A stretch of 64,000 nucleotides of DNA. Origin: Ochrobactrum sp. Q0168 (lineage in GTDB: Bacteria; Pseudomonadota; Alphaproteobacteria; Rhizobiales; Rhizobiaceae). Each line of letters starts with the position of its first letter. The stretch's first letter is position 1. A program made the translations under genes and the position numbers. The notes under the pieces are model-generated. The model worked only from the letters and a program-made list of their open reading frames with translations. It had not been told where the DNA came from and searched no databases. The stretch is from NCBI RefSeq assembly GCF_016427605.1, contig NZ_JAELXQ010000002.1, positions 62,001 to 126,000 of the forward strand, read 5' to 3'. Shown piece by piece: positions 26,229 through 36,764 of this stretch.

Positions 26229-27107
26229 TCAGCCGCCATGCATCGGCGCGCCCCAGCCACCCCAGACATAGATGGCGAAGAACAGGAACAGCCAGACCAC
26301 GTCGACGAAGTGCCAGTACCACGCGGCAGCTTCGAAACCGAAATGCTGCTTGGGCGTGAAATCGCCGCCGATTGCGCGGAACAGGCAGACCAGAAGGAAG
26401 ATCGTGCCGATGATCACGTGGAAACCATGGAAACCGGTGGCCATGAAGAAGGTCGCGCCGTAGATCGAATCCTTGAACGCGAACGGCGCGTGCATGTATT
26501 CATAAGCCTGCACGAACGAGAACAGAATGCCGAGCACCACCGTGATAGCGAGGCCGGTGATCATGCCCTTGCGGTCGTTGTGCAGCAGCGCATGATGCGA
26601 CCAGGTGAGCGTCGTGCCCGACAAGAGCAGGATCACGGTGTTGTAGAGCGGCAGGTGCAGCGGGTCGAGAACCTCGATGCCCTTCGGAGGCCATACGCCG
26701 CCCGTAAACGTGGCGCGTGCAACCTGATGCACTTCATTCGGGAACAGGCTTGCATCGAAAAACGCCCAGAACCATGCCACGAAGAACATGACTTCCGAGG
26801 CGATGAACATGATCATGCCATAGCGCAGATGCAGCGATACCACACGGGTGTGATGGCCCTCATGCGCTTCCTTGATCGTGTCCGACCACCAGCCATACAT
26901 GCAATAGAGCACGATTGCGAGGCCGATGAAGAAAAGCCACGGCGTGACGAGATTGTGCCCGAAGAACGGCAGCTCACTCGCATTGAGATAACGCATCCAG
27001 GCAATGCCGCCGATTGCGAGCACAAAAGCGCCCATCGAGCTCAGGAACGGCCAAGGGCTGGGCGCTATGATGTGATAATCGTGGTTCTTCTCGTGTACGT
27101 CCGCCAT
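26229..27107 (-). CDS. ctaE: Cytochrome c oxidase subunit III (aa3)
   Basis: A 292-residue polytopic subunit of the aa3 terminal oxidase with seven TM helices. Characteristic segments are KNHDYHIIAPSPWPF at the N-terminus, EVMFFVAWFWAFFDASLFP, the TWSHHALLHNDR loop and TGFHGFHVIIGTIFL, ending with WHFVDVVWLFLF. It is separated from ctaG by a 227-base gap that could hold its own promoter. Confidence 0.98.
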   Translation of the reverse strand: MADVHEKNHDYHIIAPSPWPFLSSMGAFVLAIGGIAWMRYLNASELPFFGHNLVTPWLFFIGLAIVLYCMYGWWSDTIKEAHEGHHTRVVSLHLRYGMIMFIASEVMFFVAWFWAFFDASLFPNEVHQVARATFTGGVWPPKGIEVLDPLHLPLYNTVILLLSGTTLTWSHHALLHNDRKGMITGLAITVVLGILFSFVQAYEYMHAPFAFKDSIYGATFFMATGFHGFHVIIGTIFLLVCLFRAIGGDFTPKQHFGFEAAAWYWHFVDVVWLFLFFAIYVWGGWGAPMHGG

Positions 27108-27334
27108 GTCTCTCCCCGTAATCCCCTGAGGGGCTCCTCTCTCGTGCCTGCCTGCTGAAATCCGAACCGGACCACAAGCAAGCGCGACTATGTTTTGCGT
27201 CAGATGGCTCCCTGACCAGATGCCGCATACCGTCAGTAATCAAGCGGTTTTACCGACGGTCCGAATCCGACAATAAAACCAGTCTTCGCATTTGTCTTTG
27301 CGGCATTATGTGCCGCATCGAAACTCGCTTCCCT

Positions 27335-27961
27335 TTATCCACCGCTGCTCGTGGCAGCTTCGGTCTTCGTCGCCGGCTTCGCGTCAGCAACCGGCTTCGG
27401 CTTTTCGATCGGGAAAAAGGTGTAGGACAGCGTGATGGTCTTCACATCCTTCAGATCGGGATCGTTGACGATTTCCGGATCGACGAAGAACACCACCGGC
27501 ATTTCCATGTCTTCTCCCGGCTTCAGCGTGGTATCCGTGAAGCAGAAGCACTGAACCTTGTTGAAATAGGCGCCTGCGCGGCCCGGCGAAACATTGAAGC
27601 TCGCGCGACCGAAGGTCGTCTGATCGAACAGGTTGCGCGCTTCATATTTGATCATGGTGGTCTCGCCGATACGCACCGTCACTTCGCGCTGTACCGGCTT
27701 GAAATCCCAAGGCAGGCCATTGGCCGTATTGGCGTCGAAACGCACCTTGATCGTTCTGTCGAGAATCGTATCGGAATATTGTTCGACACGCTGCGTCGTG
27801 CCGCCATAGCCGGTGACTTGACAGAAAAGCGTATAAAGCGGAACGGACGCATAGGCTGCGCCGATCATGCAGACGAAGAAAGACACGCAGGCAATGGCAA
27901 TGGTCCGGTTGGAACGCTGCTGCCGCTTGAGCTTTTCGTCCTTATCCTGCCGATCTGCCAT
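27335..27961 (-). CDS. ctaG: Cytochrome c oxidase copper chaperone CtaG/Cox11
   Basis: A 208-residue membrane-anchored copper chaperone that inserts CuB into subunit I. It has one TM helix (about residues 20-42) and a periplasmic beta domain with the copper-binding CFCF motif in [16 protein letters not shown]. The C-terminal tail is Lys/Ala/Pro-rich and looks disordered. It is preceded by a small CoxF-like gene in the ctaB-CoxF-ctaG-ctaE order usual in Rhizobiales. Confidence 0.97.
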   Translation of the reverse strand: MADRQDKDEKLKRQQRSNRTIAIACVSFFVCMIGAAYASVPLYTLFCQVTGYGGTTQRVEQYSDTILDRTIKVRFDANTANGLPWDFKPVQREVTVRIGETTMIKYEARNLFDQTTFGRASFNVSPGRAGAYFNKVQCFCFTDTTLKPGEDMEMPVVFFVDPEIVNDPDLKDVKTITLSYTFFPIEKPKPVADAKPATKTEAATSSGG

Positions 27962-28009
27962 GGTCTCCTCCCAGTTTCCCTCCCGAAACGGCCTGATCCG
28001 ACCCGTTGA

Positions 28010-28195
28010 TCAGAGCGGCCGCACCAGAACATTGGCGCCCAGTTTCGCTATCGTGCCGACATAAACGAGCAGCACGAACAGCGCCAAGGCAATCGCCAGT
28101 CCCCAGGACCGGTTGCGCTGGGCCTTCTTCTGCTGCTCGGTCGGCACGACCAGTTCCAGCTTCTCATGTACCGGCTTATCCAGCGGCTTATCCAT
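28010..28195 (-). CDS. CoxF-like small single-TM protein, 61 residues
   Basis: A 61-residue protein with a charged N-terminus (EKLELVVPTEQQKKAQRNRS) and one TM helix (WGLAIALALFVLLVYVGTIA). The ATG shares one base with the ctaB stop (TAATG), so translation is coupled. The frame extends upstream inside ctaB, but that part is a shadow. Position and topology match the small CoxF protein of alphaproteobacterial oxidase clusters; its exact function is unknown. Confidence 0.85.
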   Translation of the reverse strand: MDKPLDKPVHEKLELVVPTEQQKKAQRNRSWGLAIALALFVLLVYVGTIAKLGANVLVRPL

Positions 28196-29151
28196 TATAA
28201 CACTCCAAAGGCGTGAAGCGCCTTCAACGTCAATGCCTCGACCAGCATAACCGCGAACAGGCCCGACAGATACACCAGCGAAAAGCGAAATAGCTTGCGT
28301 GCGGCCACCAGCATGGCGGGTTGCGATGCGGCCATCCACATGCGCCAGGCATAATAGACGAAGGCTCCACCCAGCAGCACCGATACAGCGCCGTAGACCG
28401 GGCCTGCAAAACCCATCACCCATGGCAATACACCCACCGGCGCCATGAGCAGCGTGTAGAACATCGCCTGACGGCGCGTCGAAAGCTCGCCCTTCACATT
28501 GGGCATCATCGGAATGCGCGCGGCTTCGTAATCATTGGTCGAGAACAGCGACAGCGCCCAGAAATGCGGCGGCGTCCAGAGGAAAATGATCATGAACAGC
28601 ACGACGCTGTCCCATGTGATCTCGCCCGTTGCCGCGGCCCAGCCGATCATCGGCGGGAACGCGCCCGCAGCACCGCCAATGACGATGTTCTGCGGCGTCG
28701 AGCGCTTGAGCCACATCGTGTAGATGACGGCATAGAAGAAGATGGTGAAAGCCAGAAGCGCTGCCGAAAGCCAGTTGACCATCAGGCCAAGCGTCAGCAC
28801 CGAAAAGACCGACAGCGTCAGACCGAAAGCCAGAACCTGATTGGGTGCAATTACACCAGCGGGAATCGGGCGGTTGCGGGTGCGCTTCATCACCGCGTCG
28901 ATATCGGCGTCGTACCACATGTTCAGCGCACCGGATGCTCCAGCGCCAACTGCGATGCACAGAATGCTGATGGCCGCTAGAACCGGGTTCATCGTGCCCG
29001 GCGCAAGGACGAGTCCGACCAGCCCCGTGAACACCACAAGCGACATCACGCGCGGCTTCAGCAGAACCAGATAGTCCCGCGCCGTTGCCTCCGAGAACGC
29101 GACTGCGTCATTCGGGCCCGAAACGCTTACGTTTTTTTCCACCAGCGACAT
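28195..29151 (-). CDS. ctaB: Protoheme IX farnesyltransferase (heme O synthase)
   Basis: A 318-residue UbiA-family prenyltransferase with about nine TM helices that farnesylates heme B to heme O. Both Asp-rich signatures are visible: [21 protein letters not shown] and, further on, the [14 protein letters not shown] loop. The N-terminus [20 protein letters not shown] is typical. It lies downstream of ctaD across a 301-base spacer with a REP-like hairpin. Confidence 0.97.
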   Translation of the reverse strand: MSLVEKNVSVSGPNDAVAFSEATARDYLVLLKPRVMSLVVFTGLVGLVLAPGTMNPVLAAISILCIAVGAGASGALNMWYDADIDAVMKRTRNRPIPAGVIAPNQVLAFGLTLSVFSVLTLGLMVNWLSAALLAFTIFFYAVIYTMWLKRSTPQNIVIGGAAGAFPPMIGWAAATGEITWDSVVLFMIIFLWTPPHFWALSLFSTNDYEAARIPMMPNVKGELSTRRQAMFYTLLMAPVGVLPWVMGFAGPVYGAVSVLLGGAFVYYAWRMWMAASQPAMLVAARKLFRFSLVYLSGLFAVMLVEALTLKALHAFGVL

Positions 29152-29452
29152 TAGACTTCAATAACCTCAAATTCACCGGTCCGACCACCGCATCTTGTTC
29201 GATGCAGTTCGACAACCAACACAACTTGTCCCTCCCGGAGAACATTCGTTCTGCCGGAAATGCCGTGCAATTGTCGGCAGGATAAACCTGCCAGTACGGT
29301 CATAACGCGATGGACGGAACAGAATGTCGCCCGCCTTTAGCACAATTTGTTGGAAAGGGCGAAGTCTTTTGCAGACCTCCCCCTTCCCATCGCATTATCC
29401 TACGCAAAACCGCTTCGCACTTTTGCTGGAAATGCTCATGCCCTTCGCACGA
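29152..29452. other. Spacer between ctaD and ctaB with a REP-like hairpin
   Basis: About 300 bases with no supportable gene. It contains one REP-like repeat core (29391-29437) close to the ctaD stop. It could contain a ctaB promoter on the minus strand, but I cannot place one. Confidence 0.6.
29391..29437. repeat. REP-like repeat, ctaD-ctaB spacer
   Basis: CGCATTATCC followed by TACGCAAAACCGCTTCGCAC and TTTTGCTGGAAATGCTC. It is the same extended core as at 38770 and 62783, differing by one or two bases. Confidence 0.85.
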
Positions 29453-31129
<1,677 letters not shown>

Positions 31130-31150
31130 TCAACAGTTTGGCGTTCGGGA

Positions 31151-32035
31151 TCAGAGACCCGCCGCAGCCACTTTATTGTTTTCGCCACCTTCGACGGCAG
31201 CTTGCAGCGCCTTGTTCGCACCGTTCAGATCCGATCCCGCAGCGGCGAGCCAGGTCTGATACTGGTCTTTCGAAACAACGCGCACGGCGATTGGCATGAA
31301 CCCGTGATCCTTGCCGCAAAGCTCGGAACACTGACCGTAATAGAGGCCTTCTTTTTCAGCCTTGAACCAGATTTCGTTGATACGGCCAGGAACGGCATCC
31401 ATCTTTACGCCGAAGGCAGGAATGGTCCAGGAATGGATCACGTCGGCGGCGGTTACCAGAAGACGAACGCTTTCACCGACCGGAACAACCACTTCATTGT
31501 CGACGGCCAAAAGGCGCGGATAGCGGGACTTATCCTCTTTGCCCGCAGCGGCGCGATCGCCATCCTTCAACAGAAGGGCATCGAAGCTGACCGGATTGTC
31601 GACCTGATATTCATAACCCCAGTACCACTGGTAGCCGGTCGCCTTGATCGTCAGGGACGGGTCTTCCGGCGAATATTGCGCGGTCAGAAGCTGGAACGAC
31701 GGCACAGCCAGGAACAGAAGAATGATCACAGGACCGACGGTCCAGATCACTTCGATCATCGTATTGTGGCTGGTCTTCGACGGTTCCGGATTAACGCTCG
31801 CCCGGAAGCGAAGCACAACGATCACCAGCAACGCCAGAACCAGCAACGTAACCGGAATAATGAACCAGAGCGTATAGCGCTCGAACCAATGAATCTGCTC
31901 GGCAATACCCGTCGCAGCGTCCTGAAATCTCCATTCCCATGGACGCGGCTGATCCGCCAAAGCGGCACCGGTCATCCACAGCACTGCAAGAGCACCAACG
32001 ACGGCGCCCTTCGTTGTGGCAACAATCTTATCCAC
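31151..32035 (-). CDS. ctaC: Cytochrome c oxidase subunit II (aa3)
   Basis: A 294-residue CuA-bearing subunit with a cleavable signal (VVGALAVLWMTGAALA), two TM hairpin helices, then a cupredoxin domain. The CuA loop is CSELCGKDHGFMPI, with the His ligand in VIHSWTIPAFGVKMD. The frame is open 20 codons upstream, but GTG 32035 has GGGAGAGAG just ahead and gives the usual leader. It is the first gene of the cta cluster and lies divergent to the IalB-like gene. Confidence 0.97.
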   Translation of the reverse strand: MDKIVATTKGAVVGALAVLWMTGAALADQPRPWEWRFQDAATGIAEQIHWFERYTLWFIIPVTLLVLALLVIVVLRFRASVNPEPSKTSHNTMIEVIWTVGPVIILLFLAVPSFQLLTAQYSPEDPSLTIKATGYQWYWGYEYQVDNPVSFDALLLKDGDRAAAGKEDKSRYPRLLAVDNEVVVPVGESVRLLVTAADVIHSWTIPAFGVKMDAVPGRINEIWFKAEKEGLYYGQCSELCGKDHGFMPIAVRVVSKDQYQTWLAAAGSDLNGANKALQAAVEGGENNKVAAAGL

Positions 32036-32472
32036 CAGAACTCTCTCCCTTTTCGCCCTTTCAGGCTGGACGCCGGACGCAAATGACGGCCGCATCCCCC
32101 GTCGGCGTTCAAATCACACCTTAACGCACACCGCAAGGAAGGCGAATATGTTCCTGTGCGGCATTTTTGCGCGCAGCATTTGCCCGCAGACAGAACCGCT
32201 CCCAATTCCGCCCGGATTTCTAGCCTTATGCCTGCGCATCCGTAAACCGGCAAAAACTTGGGAAAAACCTGTAAATCACATAATGAAGCCATGATTTGAA
32301 AAGAGGTTTTGCCGCACGTGCCACGTGACAATCGATCCAACAGGCGATATCACCGTTGCGATGACGGCTTTCATTGACGATGACTGATAATCGCGTCTCT
32401 GATTGCTTTTCATGGCTGATGCTGCGCGTTAACGTCCCACTGATTCGATCAGGGATTCGATCTGGAGATTTC
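32036..32472. other. Divergent promoter region ctaC / ialB-like
   Basis: A 437-base spacer holding the ctaC promoter and the IalB-like promoter. I see two closely spaced CACGTG sites near 32315-32330 and a direct repeat GATTCGATC at 32442 and 32454. No gene is supported. Confidence 0.6.
32442..32462 (+). promoter_or_regulatory. Paired GATTCGATC direct repeats just upstream of ialB-like start
   Basis: GATTCGATC occurs at 32442-32450 and again at 32454-32462, a 12-base period. Each copy contains one GATTC, a CcrM (GANTC) methylation site. The second copy overlaps the region of the GGAG Shine-Dalgarno. Confidence 0.4.
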
Positions 32473-33087
32473 ATGACTGTCCGCATGCTTGCCAACCGCC
32501 CGATTCTTCAGCGCCTGATGGCTCTTGCCGCTGGTGTCAGCCTGTCGCTTGCCGCCGCGACCTTGCCGTCTGCCGCGCAGGACACGCCCGCGCCGTTGCA
32601 GACACCGGATCAGGCCCCGGCTGCGCAGTCGCAGGCGGCCCCGACCAACCCGCAGCAGAGCGGCAAGCTGAAGTCGCAGCACGGCGCATGGGCTGTGCTC
32701 TGCGATACGCCTGCCGGCGCCAAGACCGAGCAATGCGCGCTGATCCAGAACGTGGTTGCCGCGAAGCGCCCGGAACTCGGCCTTTCGGTCGTGGTGCTGA
32801 AGACCGCCGACAACAAGGCGCGCATTCTTCGCGTGCTGGCCCCGCTCGGCGTTCTGCTGCCGAACGGCCTCGGTCTCAATGTCGACGGCAAGGATATTGG
32901 TCGCGCCTATTTCGTGCGCTGCTTCGAAGACGGCTGCTATGCGGAAGTCATTCTCGAAGACGAACTGCTGAAGACGCTGCGTTCCGGCAAGGCCGCAACC
33001 TTCATCGTCTTTCAGACGCCGGAAGAAGGCGTCGGCATTCCCGTGGATTTGAAGGGGTTTGGTGAAGGCTTCGACGCCCTCCCTTGA
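32473..33087 (+). CDS. IalB-family (invasion-associated locus B) secreted protein
   Basis: A 204-residue exported protein. It has a signal peptide (LMALAAGVSLSLAAATLPSAAQ), a Pro/Gln/Ala-rich linker (about residues 35-65), then the IalB domain with paired cysteines (HGAWAVLCDT, EQCALIQ, RCFEDGCYAEV). Bartonella IalB contributes to erythrocyte invasion; in rhizobia the paralogues are common and of unknown function. ATG 32473 follows GGAG and is preferred over an upstream frame start at 32374. It is divergent from ctaC. Confidence 0.9.
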   Translation: MTVRMLANRPILQRLMALAAGVSLSLAAATLPSAAQDTPAPLQTPDQAPAAQSQAAPTNPQQSGKLKSQHGAWAVLCDTPAGAKTEQCALIQNVVAAKRPELGLSVVVLKTADNKARILRVLAPLGVLLPNGLGLNVDGKDIGRAYFVRCFEDGCYAEVILEDELLKTLRSGKAATFIVFQTPEEGVGIPVDLKGFGEGFDALP

Positions 33088-33103
33088 TTCACGCTCTAGT
33101 GGC

Positions 33104-33188
33104 CTGCAAATGGCGTTTTTCTGCGCTTCCGGTGCTCACGTACCTTTAAGTACGCTGCGCTCCGGTTCTCGAAAACCACCATTTTCGG
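33104..33188. repeat. Bru-RS-like dispersed palindromic repeat
   Basis: AAATGGCGTTTTT at the left, CCGGTGCTCACGTAC, AAGTACGCTGCGCTCCGG in the centre and GAAAACCACCATTTT at the right. The ends and centre are mutually inverted. A close copy lies at 63386-63467, and a partial reversed one at 10258-10312. Confidence 0.8.
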
Positions 33189-33256
33189 CTCACTATAGCC
33201 TGAATATCCCAGCCCACCGCTGACACATGGTTGTTCTCAACCGCTTTAAGGCTTAC

Positions 33257-33284
33257 ATCCTGCAGCAAACCCATGCTGCAGGAT
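33257..33284 (+). promoter_or_regulatory. Perfect 11-bp hairpin in the tldD leader
   Basis: ATCCTGCAGCA and TGCTGCAGGAT pair without mismatch around the loop AACCCA and end eight bases before the tldD ATG. The GGAT that could serve as Shine-Dalgarno lies inside the 3' arm, so folding would hide it. There is no T tract, so it is not an intrinsic terminator. Confidence 0.6.
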
Positions 33285-33292
33285 TTGTTTTT

Positions 33293-34705
33293 ATGAAAAG
33301 TCTGATCGACAGTTTCGATACCGGACGTGACGATATCGAACGCCTCGTCGCCGCAAGCCTCAAGGGCAGCGACGATGGCGAACTCTTCATCGAATATCGC
33401 GAAGCTGAAGCGCTCGTTTTCGACAATGGCCGTCTCAAGACCGGTTCCTTCAATCAGGATCAGGGTTTCGGCCTGCGCTCGGTCGCCGGAGAAGCCATCG
33501 GCTACGCCCATGCGGGCGATCTTTCGATGGCCGCGCTGAAGCGCGCCTCCGACGCGGTTGCCGCGACCATCAAGGGCTATGGCGGTACCTATGCCGCAGC
33601 ACCGGCGGGCACCAATCGCCATCTCTATACCGACGAAAACCCGATCGGCTCTCCGACCTTTGATGCGAAAGTGCAGCTTTTGCAGCAGATCGATGGCTAT
33701 CTGCGCGCCAAAGACCCAAAGGTCCGTCAGGTTTCCGTCTCGCTCGCCGGTTCGTGGCAGCAGGTCGAAATCCTACGCGCTGACGGCCATTTCGTGCGCG
33801 ATATCCGCCCCATGGTGCGGCTCACCGTGTCGGTCGTTGCAGGCAGCGGCGACCGTCAGGAATCCGGCTCGCATACGCTGGGCGGGCGCAAGGGTTTTGG
33901 CGAGTTTATCACCGTTGAAAGCTGGCAGCATGCAGCCGACGAAGCGCTGCGCCAAGCGCTGGTCAATCTCGAAGCCATCCCCGCCCCGGCAGGCACATTC
34001 GATATCGTTCTCGCCAATGGCTGGCCGGGCGTCATGCTGCATGAAGCGGTCGGCCATGGCCTCGAAGGCGACTTCAACCGCAAGAAAACCTCCGCCTTTG
34101 CCGGACTTCTCGGTCAGCAGGTGGCGTCCAAGGGTGTCACGGTCGTGGATGACGGCACGATTGCCGAGCGTCGCGGTTCGCTGACCATCGACGATGAAGG
34201 CACGCCGACCAATCGCACGGTGCTGATCGACGATGGCAAGCTGGTCAATTATATGCAGGACCGCCAGAATGCGCGCCTGATGGGCATGGAGGCGACCGGC
34301 AATGGGCGCCGTGAATCCTATGCCCATGCGCCGATGCCGCGCATGACCAACACCTATATGCTGTCAGGCGACAAGACGCCGGAAGAGATCATCGCCTCCA
34401 TGAAGAAAGGCATCTATGCCGTTTCGTTCGGCGGCGGACAGGTGGACATCACCTCCGGCAAGTTCGTGTTCGGCTGCACGGAAGCCTATATGATCAAGGA
34501 CGGCAAGGTCGCCGCGCCGATCAAGGGCGCCATGCTGATCGGCAACGGCCCGGATGCCATGCAGCGCATTTCGATGATCGGCAACGACATGGAGCTCGAT
34601 ACCGGCAGCGGCAATTGCGGCAAGGGCGGCCAGTGGGTTCCAGTCGGGGTTGGCCAGCCGCATCTGCGCATGGATCAGGTGACCGTCGGCGGCACGGCAG
34701 TCTGA
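33293..34705 (+). CDS. tldD: Metalloprotease TldD
   Basis: A 470-residue subunit of the TldD/TldE (PmbA) peptidase, which degrades unfolded peptides and matures some modified peptides. The zinc motif HEAVGHGLEGD (HExxxH) is intact, with the downstream FVFGCTEAYMIKDGKV stretch that carries the third ligand. TldE is not in the window. The frame opens earlier at 33227, but MKSLIDSFDTG is the family start. A perfect hairpin lies just ahead of the ATG. Confidence 0.96.
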   Translation: MKSLIDSFDTGRDDIERLVAASLKGSDDGELFIEYREAEALVFDNGRLKTGSFNQDQGFGLRSVAGEAIGYAHAGDLSMAALKRASDAVAATIKGYGGTYAAAPAGTNRHLYTDENPIGSPTFDAKVQLLQQIDGYLRAKDPKVRQVSVSLAGSWQQVEILRADGHFVRDIRPMVRLTVSVVAGSGDRQESGSHTLGGRKGFGEFITVESWQHAADEALRQALVNLEAIPAPAGTFDIVLANGWPGVMLHEAVGHGLEGDFNRKKTSAFAGLLGQQVASKGVTVVDDGTIAERRGSLTIDDEGTPTNRTVLIDDGKLVNYMQDRQNARLMGMEATGNGRRESYAHAPMPRMTNTYMLSGDKTPEEIIASMKKGIYAVSFGGGQVDITSGKFVFGCTEAYMIKDGKVAAPIKGAMLIGNGPDAMQRISMIGNDMELDTGSGNCGKGGQWVPVGVGQPHLRMDQVTVGGTAV

Positions 34706-34814
34706 TAGACCGCTGTTTCGCAACGGCAAGTTCAGGCTTTGATAAATCGCCCCGAAGGCGTTTATAAAGCCCTGTGAAGGCTTATAGAAAATATAGGCCG
34801 ATCTGGAGACGCAT

Positions 34815-34961
34815 ATGCCTGGTTCTTCATACGACTGGACAGGGAAGCAACCCGACAAGCGCAACCGGCAGAAGCGTATGCTCATCGTCACGGCGATCAC
34901 GATGGGCGCGCTTATCCTGCTCTTGGGGCTTGTGGACGGGTTGCTGATCCTGCTTGACTGA
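34815..34961 (+). CDS. Membrane miniprotein, 48 residues
   Basis: A short frame with a good Shine-Dalgarno (CTGGAGAC, nine bases ahead). The product has a polar, basic N-terminus (SSYDWTGKQPDKRNRQKRM) and one long hydrophobic helix (MLIVTAITMGALILLLGLV and beyond). No family is recognised. The clean positive-inside topology, RBS and position between tldD and the convergent SDR gene argue that it is real. It may be cotranscribed with tldD. Confidence 0.65.
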   Translation: MPGSSYDWTGKQPDKRNRQKRMLIVTAITMGALILLLGLVDGLLILLD

Positions 34962-34976
34962 TGCGGCTGCCCTCGG

Positions 34977-35729
34977 TCAGATATTCTGACCGCCGGACAC
35001 TTCGATGCGCTGGCCGGTGATCCAGCCCGTACCGTCCGACAAAATGGCAGCCACTGCACCGCCAATGTCGTCCGGACGACCGACGCGACCCATCGCCGTG
35101 GTGCTCGCGATCATCTTGTTGACTTCCGGCATGTCGCGCACCAAGCCACCGCCGAAATCCGTTTCGATGGCGCCGGGCGCAATCGCGTTCACCGCAATGC
35201 CGCGCGGGCCAAGCTCGCGAGCCAGATAGCGGGTCAGAACCTCGATGCCACCCTTCATAATCGCATAGGCCGAATAGCCCGGCAGCGCAAAACGGGCGAG
35301 CCCGGTCGAGACGTTGAGGATTTTGCCGCCATCCTCGATCAGCGGCAGTAGGGTCTGCGTCAGGAAGAAGACGCCTTTTAGATGCACATTGACCAGACCG
35401 TCGAAGTCTTCTTCCGTGGTTTCGGCAAATGGCTTGTGAACGCCATAACCGGCATTGTTCACCAGATAATCGAAGCGCGTCCGCTGCCATTTATCCTGAA
35501 GCGCCTGCCGCAGCTTTTCTGCAAAATCCGCAAAACTCGCGACCTTCGCCGTATCGAGCGGCAAGGCAATGGCAGTGCCGCCCTCGGCTGCAATTTCGGA
35601 AACTGTCTCTTCTGCTGCTTTCGCATTGCTCTGATAGGTCAGAACGATGCCGACGCCCTGCTTGGCCAGATGAAGTGCTGCGTTGCGGCCAAGCCCTCGG
35701 CTACCGCCCGTGATGAGTGCAATCGTCAT
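34977..35729 (-). CDS. Short-chain dehydrogenase/reductase
   Basis: A 250-residue classical SDR. The NAD(P)-binding motif is TGGSRGLGRN, NNAG lies in the middle, and the catalytic Ser, Tyr and Lys are in NVSTG and YSAYAIMKGG. The C-terminal GWITGQRIEVSGGQNI is typical of FabG-like oxidoreductases. Its substrate is unknown. AAAGGAAA precedes the ATG. It is divergent from the AraC-type regulator across about 150 bases, which suggests it is that regulator's target. Confidence 0.9.
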   Translation of the reverse strand: MTIALITGGSRGLGRNAALHLAKQGVGIVLTYQSNAKAAEETVSEIAAEGGTAIALPLDTAKVASFADFAEKLRQALQDKWQRTRFDYLVNNAGYGVHKPFAETTEEDFDGLVNVHLKGVFFLTQTLLPLIEDGGKILNVSTGLARFALPGYSAYAIMKGGIEVLTRYLARELGPRGIAVNAIAPGAIETDFGGGLVRDMPEVNKMIASTTAMGRVGRPDDIGGAVAAILSDGTGWITGQRIEVSGGQNI

Positions 35730-35878
35730 GTCAGTTTCCTTTCGTTCAACGAACTCTGGTTCCTATATTGGCGCTTTCCCGTTCGTTCGGCCTGCCTCAT
35801 TCTCCGCGAAACATGCCCAATCCTCCGAAGGCTCCGATTTCTGTGTCGCGGGAAATAAAGGCTTGCTATGCTTTTCCC

Positions 35879-36760
35879 ATGTCCGAACATGCTTCAAATC
35901 TCGCAGCCCGCTGCATCGAAATCGCCCAGGAAACTGCGGCGGGGCCTTATCCTGCGCCGACAGGCATCGAAGGTGTTACGGTGGTATGTTCACCGGCCGT
36001 ATCGGAGATCCGGCCCGACATGTATCAGCCGATGATTTGCCTGGTCCTCCAGGGGGCCAAAGAAATTCTGCATGGCGAACGGGCCGTTCGTTTCGATGCG
36101 GGCATGACGGCGATAGTCTCGCACGAATTGATTACAGGCGCGCGAATTGTCGAAGCCAGCCCCGATAGGCCCTATGTGGCTCTTGCCTGCCGGATCGATC
36201 TGGAGATTTTGCGCGCGCTTCAGGGCGAGATTGAGCGGGATATGATTGCAGCGGCGCGCAGTGAAGCCGTGGCCACCGGCAGGGCCGATGCGGGCGTGAC
36301 CGATGCCATGACACGGCTGCTTGATCTGCGCGACAAACCACTCGAACGCCGCGTTCTCGAGCCGATGATCCGCAAGGAACTGCATTTCCGTGTGCTTCTG
36401 ACCCGTAATGGTGCGATGTTGCGCCAGCTGGCCCAGCCGGGCAGTCCGGCGAGCCGCATCGCAAAAGCGATCACCCATATCAAGCAGCACTGGAACGACC
36501 CGATCCGCACAGAAGAACTGGCGGATATTGCCGGAATGAGCCCTTCCAGCTTCCACGAGCATTTCAAATCCGTCATGGCCACCACGCCGCTGCAATATCA
36601 AAAGGCGCTGCGGCTTCTGGAAGCGCGCCGCCAGTTGAGCGAGACCGCCGTGCCGGTTTCATCGGTTGCTTTTGCTGTCGGCTATGAAAGCCCGACGCAG
36701 TTCAGCCGCGATTATCGCCGCGCCTACGGCACCCCGCCCCGCGAAATGCGGGCGCGATAA
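35879..36760 (+). CDS. AraC-family transcriptional regulator (AraC_N type)
   Basis: A 293-residue activator. The N-terminal ligand/oligomer domain of the AraC_N type (MYQPMICLVLQGAKEILHGERAVRFDAG) covers about residues 20-180. The C-terminal double helix-turn-helix runs about 195-290 (RTEELADIAGMSPSSFHEHFKSVMATTPLQYQKALRL and the second VAFAVGYESPTQFSRDYRRAYG). I chose MSEHASN at 35879; the frame opens upstream over the promoter. It is divergent from the SDR gene, which it probably controls. Confidence 0.9.
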   Translation: MSEHASNLAARCIEIAQETAAGPYPAPTGIEGVTVVCSPAVSEIRPDMYQPMICLVLQGAKEILHGERAVRFDAGMTAIVSHELITGARIVEASPDRPYVALACRIDLEILRALQGEIERDMIAAARSEAVATGRADAGVTDAMTRLLDLRDKPLERRVLEPMIRKELHFRVLLTRNGAMLRQLAQPGSPASRIAKAITHIKQHWNDPIRTEELADIAGMSPSSFHEHFKSVMATTPLQYQKALRLLEARRQLSETAVPVSSVAFAVGYESPTQFSRDYRRAYGTPPREMRAR

Positions 36761-36764
36761 GGGG

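Noticed and set aside
27299-27317. TGCGGCA / TGCCGCA hairpin in the ctaG-ctaE spacer as a terminator
   Set aside because: Short stem without a clear T tract; terminating there would cut the oxidase cluster in an unlikely place, so it is not listed as a feature.
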